Source: Nocardia rhamnosiphila NBRC 108938 (GTDB lineage: Bacteria > Actinomycetota > Actinomycetes > Mycobacteriales > Mycobacteriaceae). Taken from it: a stretch of DNA of 64,000 nucleotides. The position numbers and the translations under genes are program-made. Shown one piece after another: positions 8,801 to 15,482 of this stretch. Below the pieces are notes generated by a model. It was not told the DNA's origin. It was given only the letters and a program-made list of their open reading frames with translations, and ran no database searches. The number at the start of each line of letters is the position of its first letter. The first letter of the stretch is position 1. Where the stretch lies: assembly GCF_000720425.1 (NCBI RefSeq), contig NZ_JOAJ01000005.1, positions 496,001 through 560,000 on the forward strand, written 5' to 3'.

Positions 8801-9212
8801 GAGCGACCTCGAACACGCCGCCGCCGACGTCTGGGCGACCGGAGTCTCACCCGGCAGCTACCCCACCCAGTTCCTGCGGCCCCGCCTCGACGCGCTCGGG
8901 GTGATCCCGGCCGCCGACCTGCTCTCGGTCCCCGACGGCACCCGGGTACTGGTCGGCGGCGCGGTGACCCACCGGCAGCGTCCCGCCACCGCCGGCGGGG
9001 TCACCTTCCTGAACCTGGAAGACGAAACCGGCATGGTGAACGTGGTGTGCTCGGCCGGGCTGTGGACCCGATACCGCCGCATCGCGCAGAGCTCCCCGGC
9101 ACTGCTGATCCGCGGCCGGATCCAGAACGCGGAAGGCGCGGTGAGCATCTACGCCGAACACCTGAGCCGCCTGGATATGCGTATAGCCTCTCGCTCCCGG
9201 GACTTCAGGTGA
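5898..9212 (+). CDS. dnaE2: Error-prone DNA polymerase III alpha subunit DnaE2
   Basis: A 1104-residue C-family polymerase. The N-terminus MGWSNGPPSW is characteristic of actinobacterial DnaE2. A PHP domain begins at ELHAHSAFSFLDGASQ near residue 59, the palm carries the catalytic aspartates in PDIDVDIE near residues 462-469, and an OB-fold (VLVGGAVTHRQRP) follows near the C-terminus. DnaE2 performs damage-induced translesion synthesis with ImuA'/ImuB in mycobacteria; no imuA'/imuB is visible here. The gene follows the SOS-controlled small gene by 6 nt. A perfect 15-bp hairpin occupies codons 15-27. Confidence 0.95.
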   Translation: MGWSNGPPSWAELERVLSGRPKPGQYPGDGGDAPAWSNSRGEYLPEPADPPGPVVPYAELHAHSAFSFLDGASQPEEMVAEAARLGLSAVALTDHNGYYGVVRFAEAAAEHGIAAVYGAELTLVESGAPQIDSAPRTGEPDPDGEHLLVLARGQEGYRRLSRQLAAAHMAAGEKGILRYDLDALTEAAGGHWQILTGCRKGKVRRALAQDLHAGGRPLRAEAALRELCERFGPDRVTVELTRHGLPVDDEGNSVLAALAERVGVPVIATTAAHFATPDRSRRAAALAAIRARRSLDDLTGWLAPTGGGYLRSGAEMARLFAEFPSAVPNSVELARECAFDLRLIAPRLPPFDVPAGHDENSWLRELTRRGAAARYGPPAANPAAYRQLEHELAVVARLGFPGYFLVVHDIVRFCQEHDILCQGRGSAANSAVCYAIGITNVDPVANKLLFERFLSPERDGPPDIDVDIESDRREEAIQYVYRRYGRENAAQVANVITYRGKSAVRDAARALGFAPGQQDAWSKQVSRWTGVGAETGTDIPEPVLALAADIEGLPRHLGIHSGGMVICDRPIADVCPVEWARMADRSVLQWDKDDCAAAGLVKFDLLGLGMLSALHYMIDLVREHIGVTVELHTLDLAEPGVYEMLSRADSVGVFQVESRAQMATLPRLKPRKFFDLVVEVALIRPGPIQGGSVHPYIRRKNGLEEVTFEHVALRNSLERTLGVPLFQEQLMQMAVDVAGFTAAEADQLRRAMGSKRSPEKMERLRGRLYQGMRDLHGITGELADRIYEKLRAFANFGFPESHSQSFAALVFYSAWFKLHYPAAFCAGLLRAQPMGFYSPQSLVADARRHGVVVHGPDINAGAAEATLERRGTEVRLGLAAVRSIGSDLAEKIVAARAEGGPYTSFLDLTGRVEMTVPQAESLATAGALGSLGYSRREALWAAGAAAGERSDRLPGTGASTTTPTLPGMSDLEHAAADVWATGVSPGSYPTQFLRPRLDALGVIPAADLLSVPDGTRVLVGGAVTHRQRPATAGGVTFLNLEDETGMVNVVCSAGLWTRYRRIAQSSPALLIRGRIQNAEGAVSIYAEHLSRLDMRIASRSRDFR
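5941..5977 (+). other. Perfect 15-bp hairpin inside the 5' end of dnaE2
   Basis: GGGTACTGTCCGGGC (5941-5955) and its exact reverse complement (5963-5977) flank a 7-nt loop, 44-80 nt into the coding sequence. A stem this stable could slow initiation or elongation, or mark a processing site. No U-tract follows, so it is not a canonical terminator. The paired sequence is a direct observation; a function is inference. Confidence 0.6.
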
Positions 9213-9218
9213 TTCGCC

Positions 9219-9282
9219 GGCGTCTCCGGCAGTAGGCGGTGCCGGGGTCTCCGTGACCCGGGTCTTCACCCCGGCGTTCCGT
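9219..9282 (+). repeat. 3'-flanking repeat, copy A (related to 14455-14520)
   Basis: A stretch GGCGTCTCCGGC...GCCGGGGTC-TCCGTGACCC...CCCCGGCGTTCCG begins a few bases after the dnaE2 stop. It aligns with the segment just after the permease stop at 14455-14520, including the central GCCGGGGTC/GACCC hairpin. Both copies lie immediately downstream of plus-strand genes, so they may act as terminator or mRNA-end elements. Confidence 0.5.
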
Positions 9283-9322
9283 GCGCGCGTATCCGCCGGC
9301 ACCAGGAATGGGTGTGGGACGC

Positions 9323-9535
9323 TCAGCCCCGCAGCAGGGGCACGACCACGGCCAGAACAACGGCAAGGAGTAAGGCGATGTAGACAGCGGAGATGATCGA
9401 GGTCGTCAGCAGCGCGACACCGCCGCCGGAGAGGGTCACGATCAGACCGGACAGCCAGGCGGTTCCTGTTTCGGGCCGCGAAGCCGGTTTCCGGCGGTTC
9501 TTCCTGTTGTCGGGGCGCTCGCTGTTCTCGTTCAT
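9323..9535 (-). CDS. Small two-helix membrane protein
   Basis: A 70-residue protein with a charged N-terminus (MNENSERPDNRKNRRK) and two hydrophobic segments covering most of residues 32-69. The ATG at 9535 was preferred over upstream in-frame starts because the upstream extension is low-complexity and crosses a strong hairpin. It has no recognised domain. It lies downstream of the hsp18 pair on the same strand but is separated from it by the hairpin at 9607-9640. Confidence 0.5.
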   Translation of the reverse strand: MNENSERPDNRKNRRKPASRPETGTAWLSGLIVTLSGGGVALLTTSIISAVYIALLLAVVLAVVVPLLRG

Positions 9536-9606
9536 GATGACTGTCCTACGTCCGGTACGCCCGGTCGGTGACCGGGATGGCCGTGGGAAATCGTTCCGGG
9601 AACTCT

Positions 9607-9640
9607 GGGTGGGCCCGGCAGAACCGCCCTGGGCCCACCC
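9607..9640 (-). terminator. Hairpin terminator downstream of the hsp18 operon
   Basis: GGGTGGGCCC (9607-9616) and GGGCCCACCC (9631-9640) form a perfect 10-bp stem with a 14-nt loop, about 75 nt past the stop of the 87-residue gene. No U-tract follows, as is usual in high-GC actinobacteria. Confidence 0.5.
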
Positions 9641-9716
9641 GTCGCTGGATGGATTCGGAGGGTATGTCGGAACGGGCATCACCTCGCTTCCGTGACTGTT
9701 CGGGTGCCGGGGATAT

Positions 9717-9980
9717 TCAGCCGTATCCGGGCGGGCCGCGCTGGCAGGCCCGGCCCGGAACCGGCCGGCGCCCGTGGCGCCGGGAATCGGGTCGTCGAGC
9801 GGCCGGGTTCCGCGGGCGGGGGCCGCGGACCGTGCGCAGCCGCGGTGTCCCTCGGACCCGGGCCCTACGTAGTGCCTCGTCGACCTCGGCGAACAGCTCC
9901 TCGAGATCAGGATCCAGTTCGAGTAGCCGGTCCTCCACTCCCGACCACCTGTTTTCGCTGGTACCGGTCGCTGTATGCAT
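9717..9980 (-). CDS. Hypothetical protein downstream of hsp18
   Basis: An 87-residue protein with an acidic helical N-terminal half (DRLLELDPDLEELFAEVDE) and an Arg/Pro-rich, probably disordered C-terminal half. The ATG at 9980 has an excellent AGGAGG seven bases upstream, which supports a real gene and this start. It begins 35 nt after the hsp18 stop on the same strand, so heat or stress co-expression is likely. The family is not recognised. Confidence 0.55.
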   Translation of the reverse strand: MHTATGTSENRWSGVEDRLLELDPDLEELFAEVDEALRRARVRGTPRLRTVRGPRPRNPAARRPDSRRHGRRPVPGRACQRGPPGYG

Positions 9981-10015
9981 GGTCGGCCTCCTGGTCTCGG
10001 CGCCGACCCGCACCG

Positions 10016-10438
10016 TCAGGCGTTGATGGCCTGGCGCTCGGGATCGTGGCGCGCGATCTCGATCTTGCGGGGCTTGGCCCGCTCCGAAACCGGAATCACC
10101 AACCGCAGCACACCGTCGCGGTAGTCGGCGCGGATGGCGTTCGTATCGAGGTTCTCGCCCAGGAACAACTGACGGCTGAATTCGCCGCGGGTGCGCTCGG
10201 CGGCCAGCATCGATCGGCTCGAATCCAGCTCCGGCCGCGATGCCCGCACGGTCACCACATTGCGTTCAACATCCAGATCCAGTGATTCCGGGTCGATACC
10301 GGGCAGGTCGAGCTCGACCAGGAAGTCGTCGCCCTCCCGCCAGGCATCCATCGGCATCGCCGCCGGGCGAGCCGGTGTGCCGAAGACCTGCTGGGTCAGC
10401 CGGTCCAACTCGCGGAAGGGATCGGTGCGCATCAACAT
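10016..10438 (-). CDS. hsp18: Small heat-shock protein Hsp18 (18-kDa antigen type)
   Basis: A 140-residue alpha-crystallin-family holdase. The N-terminus [14 protein letters not shown] and the segment [20 protein letters not shown] are those of the mycobacterial 18-kDa antigen. The alpha-crystallin domain spans roughly residues 30-125, ends in [16 protein letters not shown] and is followed by a short tail. GGAGG precedes the ATG at 10438. These proteins bind unfolding proteins without ATP. The upstream region holds the palindrome TGTGTCaacaGACACA, a candidate operator. It is likely co-transcribed with the small downstream gene. Confidence 0.93.
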   Translation of the reverse strand: MLMRTDPFRELDRLTQQVFGTPARPAAMPMDAWREGDDFLVELDLPGIDPESLDLDVERNVVTVRASRPELDSSRSMLAAERTRGEFSRQLFLGENLDTNAIRADYRDGVLRLVIPVSERAKPRKIEIARHDPERQAINA

Positions 10439-10793
10439 GGTCGCCACCTCCAGTTCACTCCTTCGCTCTCGAAGAGAAACCAGATAATCTGTGTCAACAG
10501 ACACAAGTTATATGTAGCACTAGAGCCACAAGAGTGCAAGTGTCTTTGGGAAGAAAAATGACCGAGGGGATGGTGAAGAAGTGTGACGGATGTCGACCTT
10601 CGCGAAACCGACGCCACCCTCGCCGCCGAACGCGATCGCCTCGCGACCGCGAATCCTCATAACGAAAGTCGCGCAGGCCATTCGGGTAGATCCGGCGGGC
10701 AGCAGGGGTCGGTCCGCCGATCCGCAGGCAGCGCCGATACGCGACCTTCCTATTCGGGTATCCGATCCCGGAACCGCCCATTACGCTGCCAGC
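10439..10793. other. Intergenic region between hsp18 and the DUF4349 lipoprotein
   Basis: This stretch of about 350 nt contains divergent promoters. On the minus strand TTGCAC and TACATA, 17 nt apart, form a weak hsp18 promoter candidate near 10510-10540. A GTG at 10583 opens a short frame that starts plausibly (MTDVDLRETDATLAAERDRL) but then runs into the lipoprotein in another frame. It is not called as a gene. Nothing else is recognised. Confidence 0.4.
10490..10505. promoter_or_regulatory. Palindrome TGTGTC-N4-GACACA upstream of hsp18
   Basis: Perfect six-base arms with spacer AACA, 52-67 nt upstream of the hsp18 ATG. The minus strand reads TTGACA within it, a consensus -35 hexamer, so a bound protein could block or position polymerase. 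It is not a match to the HspR (HAIR) consensus, so the regulator is unknown. Confidence 0.45.
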
Positions 10794-11984
10794 ATGCGAA
10801 CGCTCGGGGTGTTGTTTCTGGTTGTGTGCGGGTCGGTTCTGCTCACCGGATGTGGGGACGACTCCTATTCCAGCACTGCGGATCACACGATGTCCTTCGA
10901 AGGCGGAGCGCCCGCACCCGCCGCGGCACCGGGGATCCGGGTGCAGAAGGCGCCGGCCCGCGAACAGGCTCCCTCGCCCGCCCCGGAGGCCGCCGACCAG
11001 GCCACCGAGCGGAAAGAGGTCGTCACCGGCACGGTGGACCTCACCGCCGACGACCCCGTCGCGGCCGCGCAGACCCTCGTCGACCGGGTGGCCGAACTGG
11101 ACGGGCGGGTCGACCAGCGCACCGAGAACCCGGGGACCGCCGACGACGATCCGCACGCGAATCTGGTCGTCCGGATCCCGGCCACCGATACCGACGCGTT
11201 CATCGAGGGCCTGAGCGATCTCGGCGAAATCACCCAGATCAGCACCAACCGTGACGATGTCACCCTGCAATGGCAGGATCTCGACGCCCGGATCACCGCG
11301 CTGCGGGCCTCGGTGGACCGGTTGCGTGATCTCATGGCGCGCGCCGCCAACACCGCCGACCTGATCGCCGCGGAGGAGGCGCTCGCCGACCGGCAGGCCG
11401 AACTCGACAGCCTCACCGGGCAGCGACGCTATCTCGACGATCAGATCTCGCTGTCCACCCTGACCGTCGATATCCGGAGCACGGCCGAGCAGACGGTCGA
11501 GGACGGGCCCACCAATTTCTGGGACGGGGTCGTGGACGGCTGGAACTCGCTGTTCGACTGGCTGAAGGGCGCGGTGGTCTTCGTCGGCCAAGTGCTGCCG
11601 TGGCTGGTCTTCCTCGCCCTTCTCGGTGCGATCGTCGGCGCCTTCGTCGGGCTGGCCCGCCGGCTGGGCGGCGCACGCGCTGCCGCCCCGGCGGCAGGCA
11701 ACTCGACCGCGCGGGTCGAGACCCCGGCGCCCGGGACCCCGCGGACCACCGCCGAGCCCGGAGACGCATCGGGCAAGACCACGAAGGAAGTGAACGAGTC
11801 CGCGAAGGGCACGGGCCGGGCGGCGACCGACACGGATGAGACGGCGACGGGTACGGGCCGGGCGTCGGCGGGTACGGACGAGACGGCGAAAGATGCGGGC
11901 CGGGCGGCGACGGGCGCGGATGAGTCCGCACCGACCGGGGACGAGGCCGTCGATCCGGACGGTCCGGATACGGACCGGGCCTGA
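10794..11984 (+). CDS. DUF4349 lipoprotein with membrane anchor
   Basis: A 396-residue exported protein. It starts with a lipoprotein signal whose lipobox VLLTGC predicts acylation at Cys20. The middle part has the DUF4349 pattern: paired values over two strands, then a coiled coil (LRASVDRLRDLMARAANTAD) and a transmembrane helix near residue 265 (LPWLVFLALLGAIVGAFVG). The C-terminal ~85 residues are a low-complexity array of Thr/Asp/Glu/Ala/Gly with a recurring D-E-(T/S)-A unit, probably cytosolic and disordered. Function unknown; DUF4349 proteins are cell-envelope associated. The next gene starts 3 nt after its stop. Confidence 0.8.
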   Translation: MRTLGVLFLVVCGSVLLTGCGDDSYSSTADHTMSFEGGAPAPAAAPGIRVQKAPAREQAPSPAPEAADQATERKEVVTGTVDLTADDPVAAAQTLVDRVAELDGRVDQRTENPGTADDDPHANLVVRIPATDTDAFIEGLSDLGEITQISTNRDDVTLQWQDLDARITALRASVDRLRDLMARAANTADLIAAEEALADRQAELDSLTGQRRYLDDQISLSTLTVDIRSTAEQTVEDGPTNFWDGVVDGWNSLFDWLKGAVVFVGQVLPWLVFLALLGAIVGAFVGLARRLGGARAAAPAAGNSTARVETPAPGTPRTTAEPGDASGKTTKEVNESAKGTGRAATDTDETATGTGRASAGTDETAKDAGRAATGADESAPTGDEAVDPDGPDTDRA

Positions 11985-11987
11985 GCC

Positions 11988-12218
11988 GTGCCCACCACGG
12001 TCCGCGCGGTGATCACGCCGAACAGCAGGAAGGGCCCGCTGGTCGAAACCCTGCCCGACGGCACGCTGCACCTGTGGGTGCAAGCGCCGGCCGTGGAGGG
12101 AAAGGCGAACCGGGCCGCGGCCGAACTCCTGGCCGCGCATCTCGGTGTCCCGAAGAGCGCGGTCCGGCTCACCGGCGGGGCGACCTCCCGGCACAAACGG
12201 TTCGAGATCGCCGACTGA
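11988..12218 (+). CDS. DUF167/YggU-family protein
   Basis: A 76-residue protein with the small alpha/beta DUF167 (YggU) fold. The motif EGKANRAAAELLAAHLGVPKS in the centre and the end GGATSRHKRFEI are diagnostic. The biochemical role of the family is not established. It has a GTG start three bases after the lipoprotein stop, so the two are probably translated from one mRNA. Confidence 0.85.
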   Translation: MPTTVRAVITPNSRKGPLVETLPDGTLHLWVQAPAVEGKANRAAAELLAAHLGVPKSAVRLTGGATSRHKRFEIAD

Positions 12219-12235
12219 ACCGCCAGGTGCCCGGG

Positions 12236-12700
12236 TCAGACCGCTCCGGGGAACCCGTGCTGCCGCCACGCCTCGTACACCGCGACCGCGGCCGCGTTGG
12301 CCAGATTCATCGACCGGCGGCCGGGCAGCATGGGGATGCGCACCTCGGCATCGATGTGCTCGTCGGCGAGCACCTCCGCCGGTAGACCCGTCGGTTCCGC
12401 ACCGAACAGCAAAATGTCGCCGGGCCGGTAGGCGATCTCGGTGTGCGGGGTGGTGGCCCGGGTGGTGAACGCGTACACCCGCTCGGGTCGCAGCTGTTTC
12501 CACGCGGTCGGCAGGTCCGGGTGCACTGTCACCGAGGCGAGGTCGTGATAGTCCAGCCCGGCCCGGCGCAGCTTCGCCTCCGACATATCGAAGCCGAGCG
12601 GTTCGATCAGATGCAGCTCACTGCCCGTGCCGGCGGCGAGCCGGATGGCATTGCCCGTATTACCCGGTATGCGAGGTTCATGGAACATCAATCGGAACAC
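12236..12700 (-). CDS. trmL: tRNA 2'-O-methyltransferase, SpoU/TrmL family
   Basis: A 154-residue SPOUT-fold methyltransferase of minimal TrmL size, predicted to methylate the wobble nucleotide ribose (cytidine/uridine 34) of certain tRNAs using SAM. Visible motifs are EPRIPGNTGNAIR near the start, LLFGAEPTGLP and IPMLPGRRSMNLANA, which form the knotted SAM site. GTG 12700 gives the family-typical N-terminus (V)FRLMFHEPRIPGN and the same length as the M. tuberculosis SpoU protein; an ATG at 12733 would add 11 atypical residues. It is convergent with the YggU-like gene. Confidence 0.9.
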   Translation of the reverse strand: MFRLMFHEPRIPGNTGNAIRLAAGTGSELHLIEPLGFDMSEAKLRRAGLDYHDLASVTVHPDLPTAWKQLRPERVYAFTTRATTPHTEIAYRPGDILLFGAEPTGLPAEVLADEHIDAEVRIPMLPGRRSMNLANAAAVAVYEAWRQHGFPGAV

Positions 12701-12961
12701 AGCCGACCAGTCAATCAGGTGCGGCGCCGCCACGGTGATCGAGCCGGATGATCGAGCGATGACCGCGAGGGTTCCGAATACATCGCCGGGGCGGGCGCTA
12801 CCGCCATCGCGACGCCCTGACCACAGCGAATACGATCACCGACCTGGCGTGGGGGCCGCGCACGGCACGGATTGCGGCAGCGTACCGTAGGGCCGCCCAC
12901 TCTGCAGGAATCCGCTTCCGGTGGTCGAATGGGCTGTCCGATTCATTCCGGAGGGAGAAAT

Positions 12962-14443
12962 ATGGCCGTGCTGCAGGGCCACGGTAATCCAGGCGACGAC
13001 GCGAGCGGTGTGAGCGATCCGGGTGCCGGCCCGGAGAAGCTGAGCCGCCAGCTGGCGAACCGACATATCCAGCTGATCGCGATCGGCGGCGCGATCGGCA
13101 CCGGTCTGTTCATGGGCTCGGGTAAGACGATCTCGCTCGCCGGCCCCTCGGTGATCCTCGTCTACATGATCATCGGCTTCTTCCTCTTCTTCGTCATGCG
13201 GGCGATGGGGGAGCTGCTGCTGTCGAACTCCGGGTACAAATCGTTCAGCGATTTCGCCGGCGATCTGCTCGGCCCGTGGGCGGGGTTCTTCACCGGCTGG
13301 ACCTACTGGTTCTGCTGGGTGGTCACCGGTATCGCCGATGTGGTGGCCATCGCCGGCTACGTGTCCTACTGGTGGGCGGATCTGCCGCTGTGGATACCCG
13401 CGCTGGTCTGCATCGTTGTCCTGTTGGTCCTCAATCTGCCCACGGTGCGCGCGTTCGGTGAGACCGAGTTCTGGTTCGCGCTGATCAAGGTGATCGCCAT
13501 CGGCGCGTTGATCGTCACCGGACTGGTGATGGTGATCACCGGTTTCACCGGTGACAGCGGTACCACCGCCTCGCTGGCCAACCTGTGGAACGACGGGGGT
13601 TTCTTCCCGACCGGGCCCATGGGTTTCGTGGCCGGATTCCAGATCGCGGTCTTCGCCTTCGTGGGTATCGAACTGGTCGGCACCACGGCGGCCGAGGCCA
13701 AGAATCCCGAACGTACGCTGCCGCGCGCGATCAACTCCATCCCGGTGCGCGTGCTGCTGTTCTACGTCGGCGCCCTGATCGTCATCTGCGCGGTGACCCC
13801 GTGGCGGGAGGTCTCGGCCGACGAGAGTCCGTTCGTGGCGATGTTCTCCCTGGCCGGGTTGGGTGTCGCGGCGAGCGTGGTCAACTTCGTGGTACTCACC
13901 AGCGCCACCTCCAGCGCGAACTCGGGGATCTACTCCACCTCGCGGATGGTGTACGGCCTGGCCGGTGACGGGGACGCTCCCGCCTTGTTCGGGAAGCTGT
14001 CCCGGCGCAAGGTCCCGGCCAACGCACTGCGTTTCTCGTGCGCGTTCCTGCTGATCGGGGTGGTGCTGCTCTACGCCGGACAGTCCATCGTCGAAGCGTT
14101 CACCGTCGTCACCACCATTTCGTCGCTGTGCTTCATGTTCGTCTGGACGATGATCCTGGCCAGCTACCTGGTCTACCGGAAGCGGCGGCCGCATCTGCAC
14201 GCCGCGTCGACGTTCAAACTGCCGGGCGGTGTACCGGCGGTCTGGGCGGTGCTGGCCTTCTTCGTGTTCCTGGTCTGGGCGCTCACCCAGAAGAGCGACA
14301 CCCTGCAGGCCCTGCTGGTGACCCCCATCTGGTTCGTGGTGCTGGGCGCGGCCTATCTGGTGGTGCGGCGCAGTCCGCACCATGCCGTGCTGCGCGAGCG
14401 GCATCGGGAGAAGGTCCTCGCCGAAAACGCCGCGTTGCACTGA
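12962..14443 (+). CDS. APC-family amino-acid permease (CycA/AnsP-like)
   Basis: A 493-residue transporter with the 12-helix pattern of the amino acid/polyamine/organocation superfamily. The first helix carries the signature HIQLIAIGGAIGTGLFMGSG, and a second conserved region is GIELVGTTAAEAKNPERTLP. Proton-coupled uptake of amino acids such as D-serine, D-alanine, glycine or asparagine is typical of this subgroup; the exact substrate is not decidable. GGAGGG lies eight bases before the ATG at 12962. A hairpin repeat follows the stop. Confidence 0.88.
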   Translation: MAVLQGHGNPGDDASGVSDPGAGPEKLSRQLANRHIQLIAIGGAIGTGLFMGSGKTISLAGPSVILVYMIIGFFLFFVMRAMGELLLSNSGYKSFSDFAGDLLGPWAGFFTGWTYWFCWVVTGIADVVAIAGYVSYWWADLPLWIPALVCIVVLLVLNLPTVRAFGETEFWFALIKVIAIGALIVTGLVMVITGFTGDSGTTASLANLWNDGGFFPTGPMGFVAGFQIAVFAFVGIELVGTTAAEAKNPERTLPRAINSIPVRVLLFYVGALIVICAVTPWREVSADESPFVAMFSLAGLGVAASVVNFVVLTSATSSANSGIYSTSRMVYGLAGDGDAPALFGKLSRRKVPANALRFSCAFLLIGVVLLYAGQSIVEAFTVVTTISSLCFMFVWTMILASYLVYRKRRPHLHAASTFKLPGGVPAVWAVLAFFVFLVWALTQKSDTLQALLVTPIWFVVLGAAYLVVRRSPHHAVLRERHREKVLAENAALH

Positions 14444-14454
14444 GCAGAGTTCAT

Positions 14455-14520
14455 GGCGTCGGCTCCGGCGCCGCGGGGCCGGGGTCCTCGTGACCCCGGC
14501 TCTTCGCTCCGGCGTTTCGG
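14455..14520 (+). repeat. 3'-flanking repeat, copy B, with terminator hairpin
   Basis: It begins 11 nt after the permease stop. The module GGCGTCGGCTCCGGCGCC is followed by the perfect stem GCCGGGGTC (14478-14486) / GACCCCGGC (14492-14500) with a 5-nt loop, then TCTTCGCTCCGGCG. It matches copy A behind dnaE2, and its first module also resembles the 5' part of the structured repeats at 60.7-61.1 kb. The likely role is bidirectional termination between the convergent permease and STM4011-like genes. Confidence 0.55.
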
Positions 14521-14570
14521 AACCCGGGCTGCGAACCCCGGCCATCCGGAGAATGTGTTCTCGAACGGAT

Positions 14571-15482
14571 TCATCCGCCGGAAGCGATCCGGAATGCCGG
14601 CAGCGACAGGGCCACTGGTTCGGCCCGGCTGCCGGGTGCGGGGATGCGTTCCAGGACCCCGCCCGCGAAGACGTCGTAGAGCGGCAGCGTTTCCAGGTGG
14701 ACGTAGCCGATATGACAGTCGCAGAACGCGCGCGGGCACGGTCGCGGTCGCAGGGCTCCGCGGAAGGAGCCGTCGTAGAGGTTGCCCAGGGGTTCCTTCA
14801 CGAAATGACAGCGGTGCACGGTGCCGTCGCCGTCGACCGAGAGGACCGAGGCCCCGGTCCGGCAGGCCCGGCCCAGGGAGTGGTGCGGGTCGCGGCTGAA
14901 GGGGAACAGGGGGTCGAGCGCGGTCCAGTCGGCGGCCTCGGCATCGGTGTAGGTGTGGTCTTCGGCGGCGTTGATCCACAGATAGATGTGCTCGGGGAGG
15001 TCGGCGCGCAGTCGGCGCGCGTGTTCCAGGTGATCGGGCAGGCCCACCACCCCGACGCTGAACCGGATACCGGCCGCGGCGAGGTCTCGTGTCTTACCGA
15101 GAAAGCGCTGGTAGGGCGTTTGTCCGGGATGGTAGGTGCACCACAGCGCGACGGTGTCGCGGTCGGCCTCGCCGAGCCACTCGGTGCGGCAACTCAGATT
15201 GGTCTGGATGGCGACCCGGCGGACCCCGGGTGCCCGGGAAAGGTCGACCAGCGCCCGCCGGTACCAGGATCGGGCCAGGCCCTCGCCCCAGGGGGTGAAC
15301 AGCACCGAGAGCCGGTCGTCGCGCTGCTCGTGCACCCAGACGGCGAATCGGTCCAGCGCCGCGCGATCTGCGCGCAACTGGTCACGGCTGTCCCGGCGCT
15401 TCGCGAAAGGACAGTAGGGGCAGTCGTAATCACAGGAGGCCAGCGGCCCGCGATAGAGCAGGGTGAGGTCCACCGCCGTCAC
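14571..15482 (-). CDS. STM4011-family radical SAM protein
   Basis: A 303-residue radical SAM protein. The cluster motif C-x3-C-x2-C is CDYDCPYC at residues 17-24. A second Cys-rich region (CRTGASVLSVDGDGTVHRCH, then CPRAFCDC) suggests a SPASM-like auxiliary Fe-S site. It is the last gene of the five-gene STM4011-4015-type operon. Its GTG start at 15482 overlaps the stop of the STM4012-like gene (GTGA). Radical SAM enzymes with auxiliary clusters often modify peptides or small molecules, but no reaction is known for this family. Confidence 0.85.
   Translation of the reverse strand: MTAVDLTLLYRGPLASCDYDCPYCPFAKRRDSRDQLRADRAALDRFAVWVHEQRDDRLSVLFTPWGEGLARSWYRRALVDLSRAPGVRRVAIQTNLSCRTEWLGEADRDTVALWCTYHPGQTPYQRFLGKTRDLAAAGIRFSVGVVGLPDHLEHARRLRADLPEHIYLWINAAEDHTYTDAEAADWTALDPLFPFSRDPHHSLGRACRTGASVLSVDGDGTVHRCHFVKEPLGNLYDGSFRGALRPRPCPRAFCDCHIGYVHLETLPLYDVFAGGVLERIPAPGSRAEPVALSLPAFRIASGG

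Noticed and set aside
10583-11254. GTG-started frame with a plausible N-terminus ahead of the DUF4349 gene
   Set aside because: After about 20 codons it becomes Arg/Gly-rich and overlaps the well-supported lipoprotein frame for its whole length. No homology or ribosome-binding site supports it.
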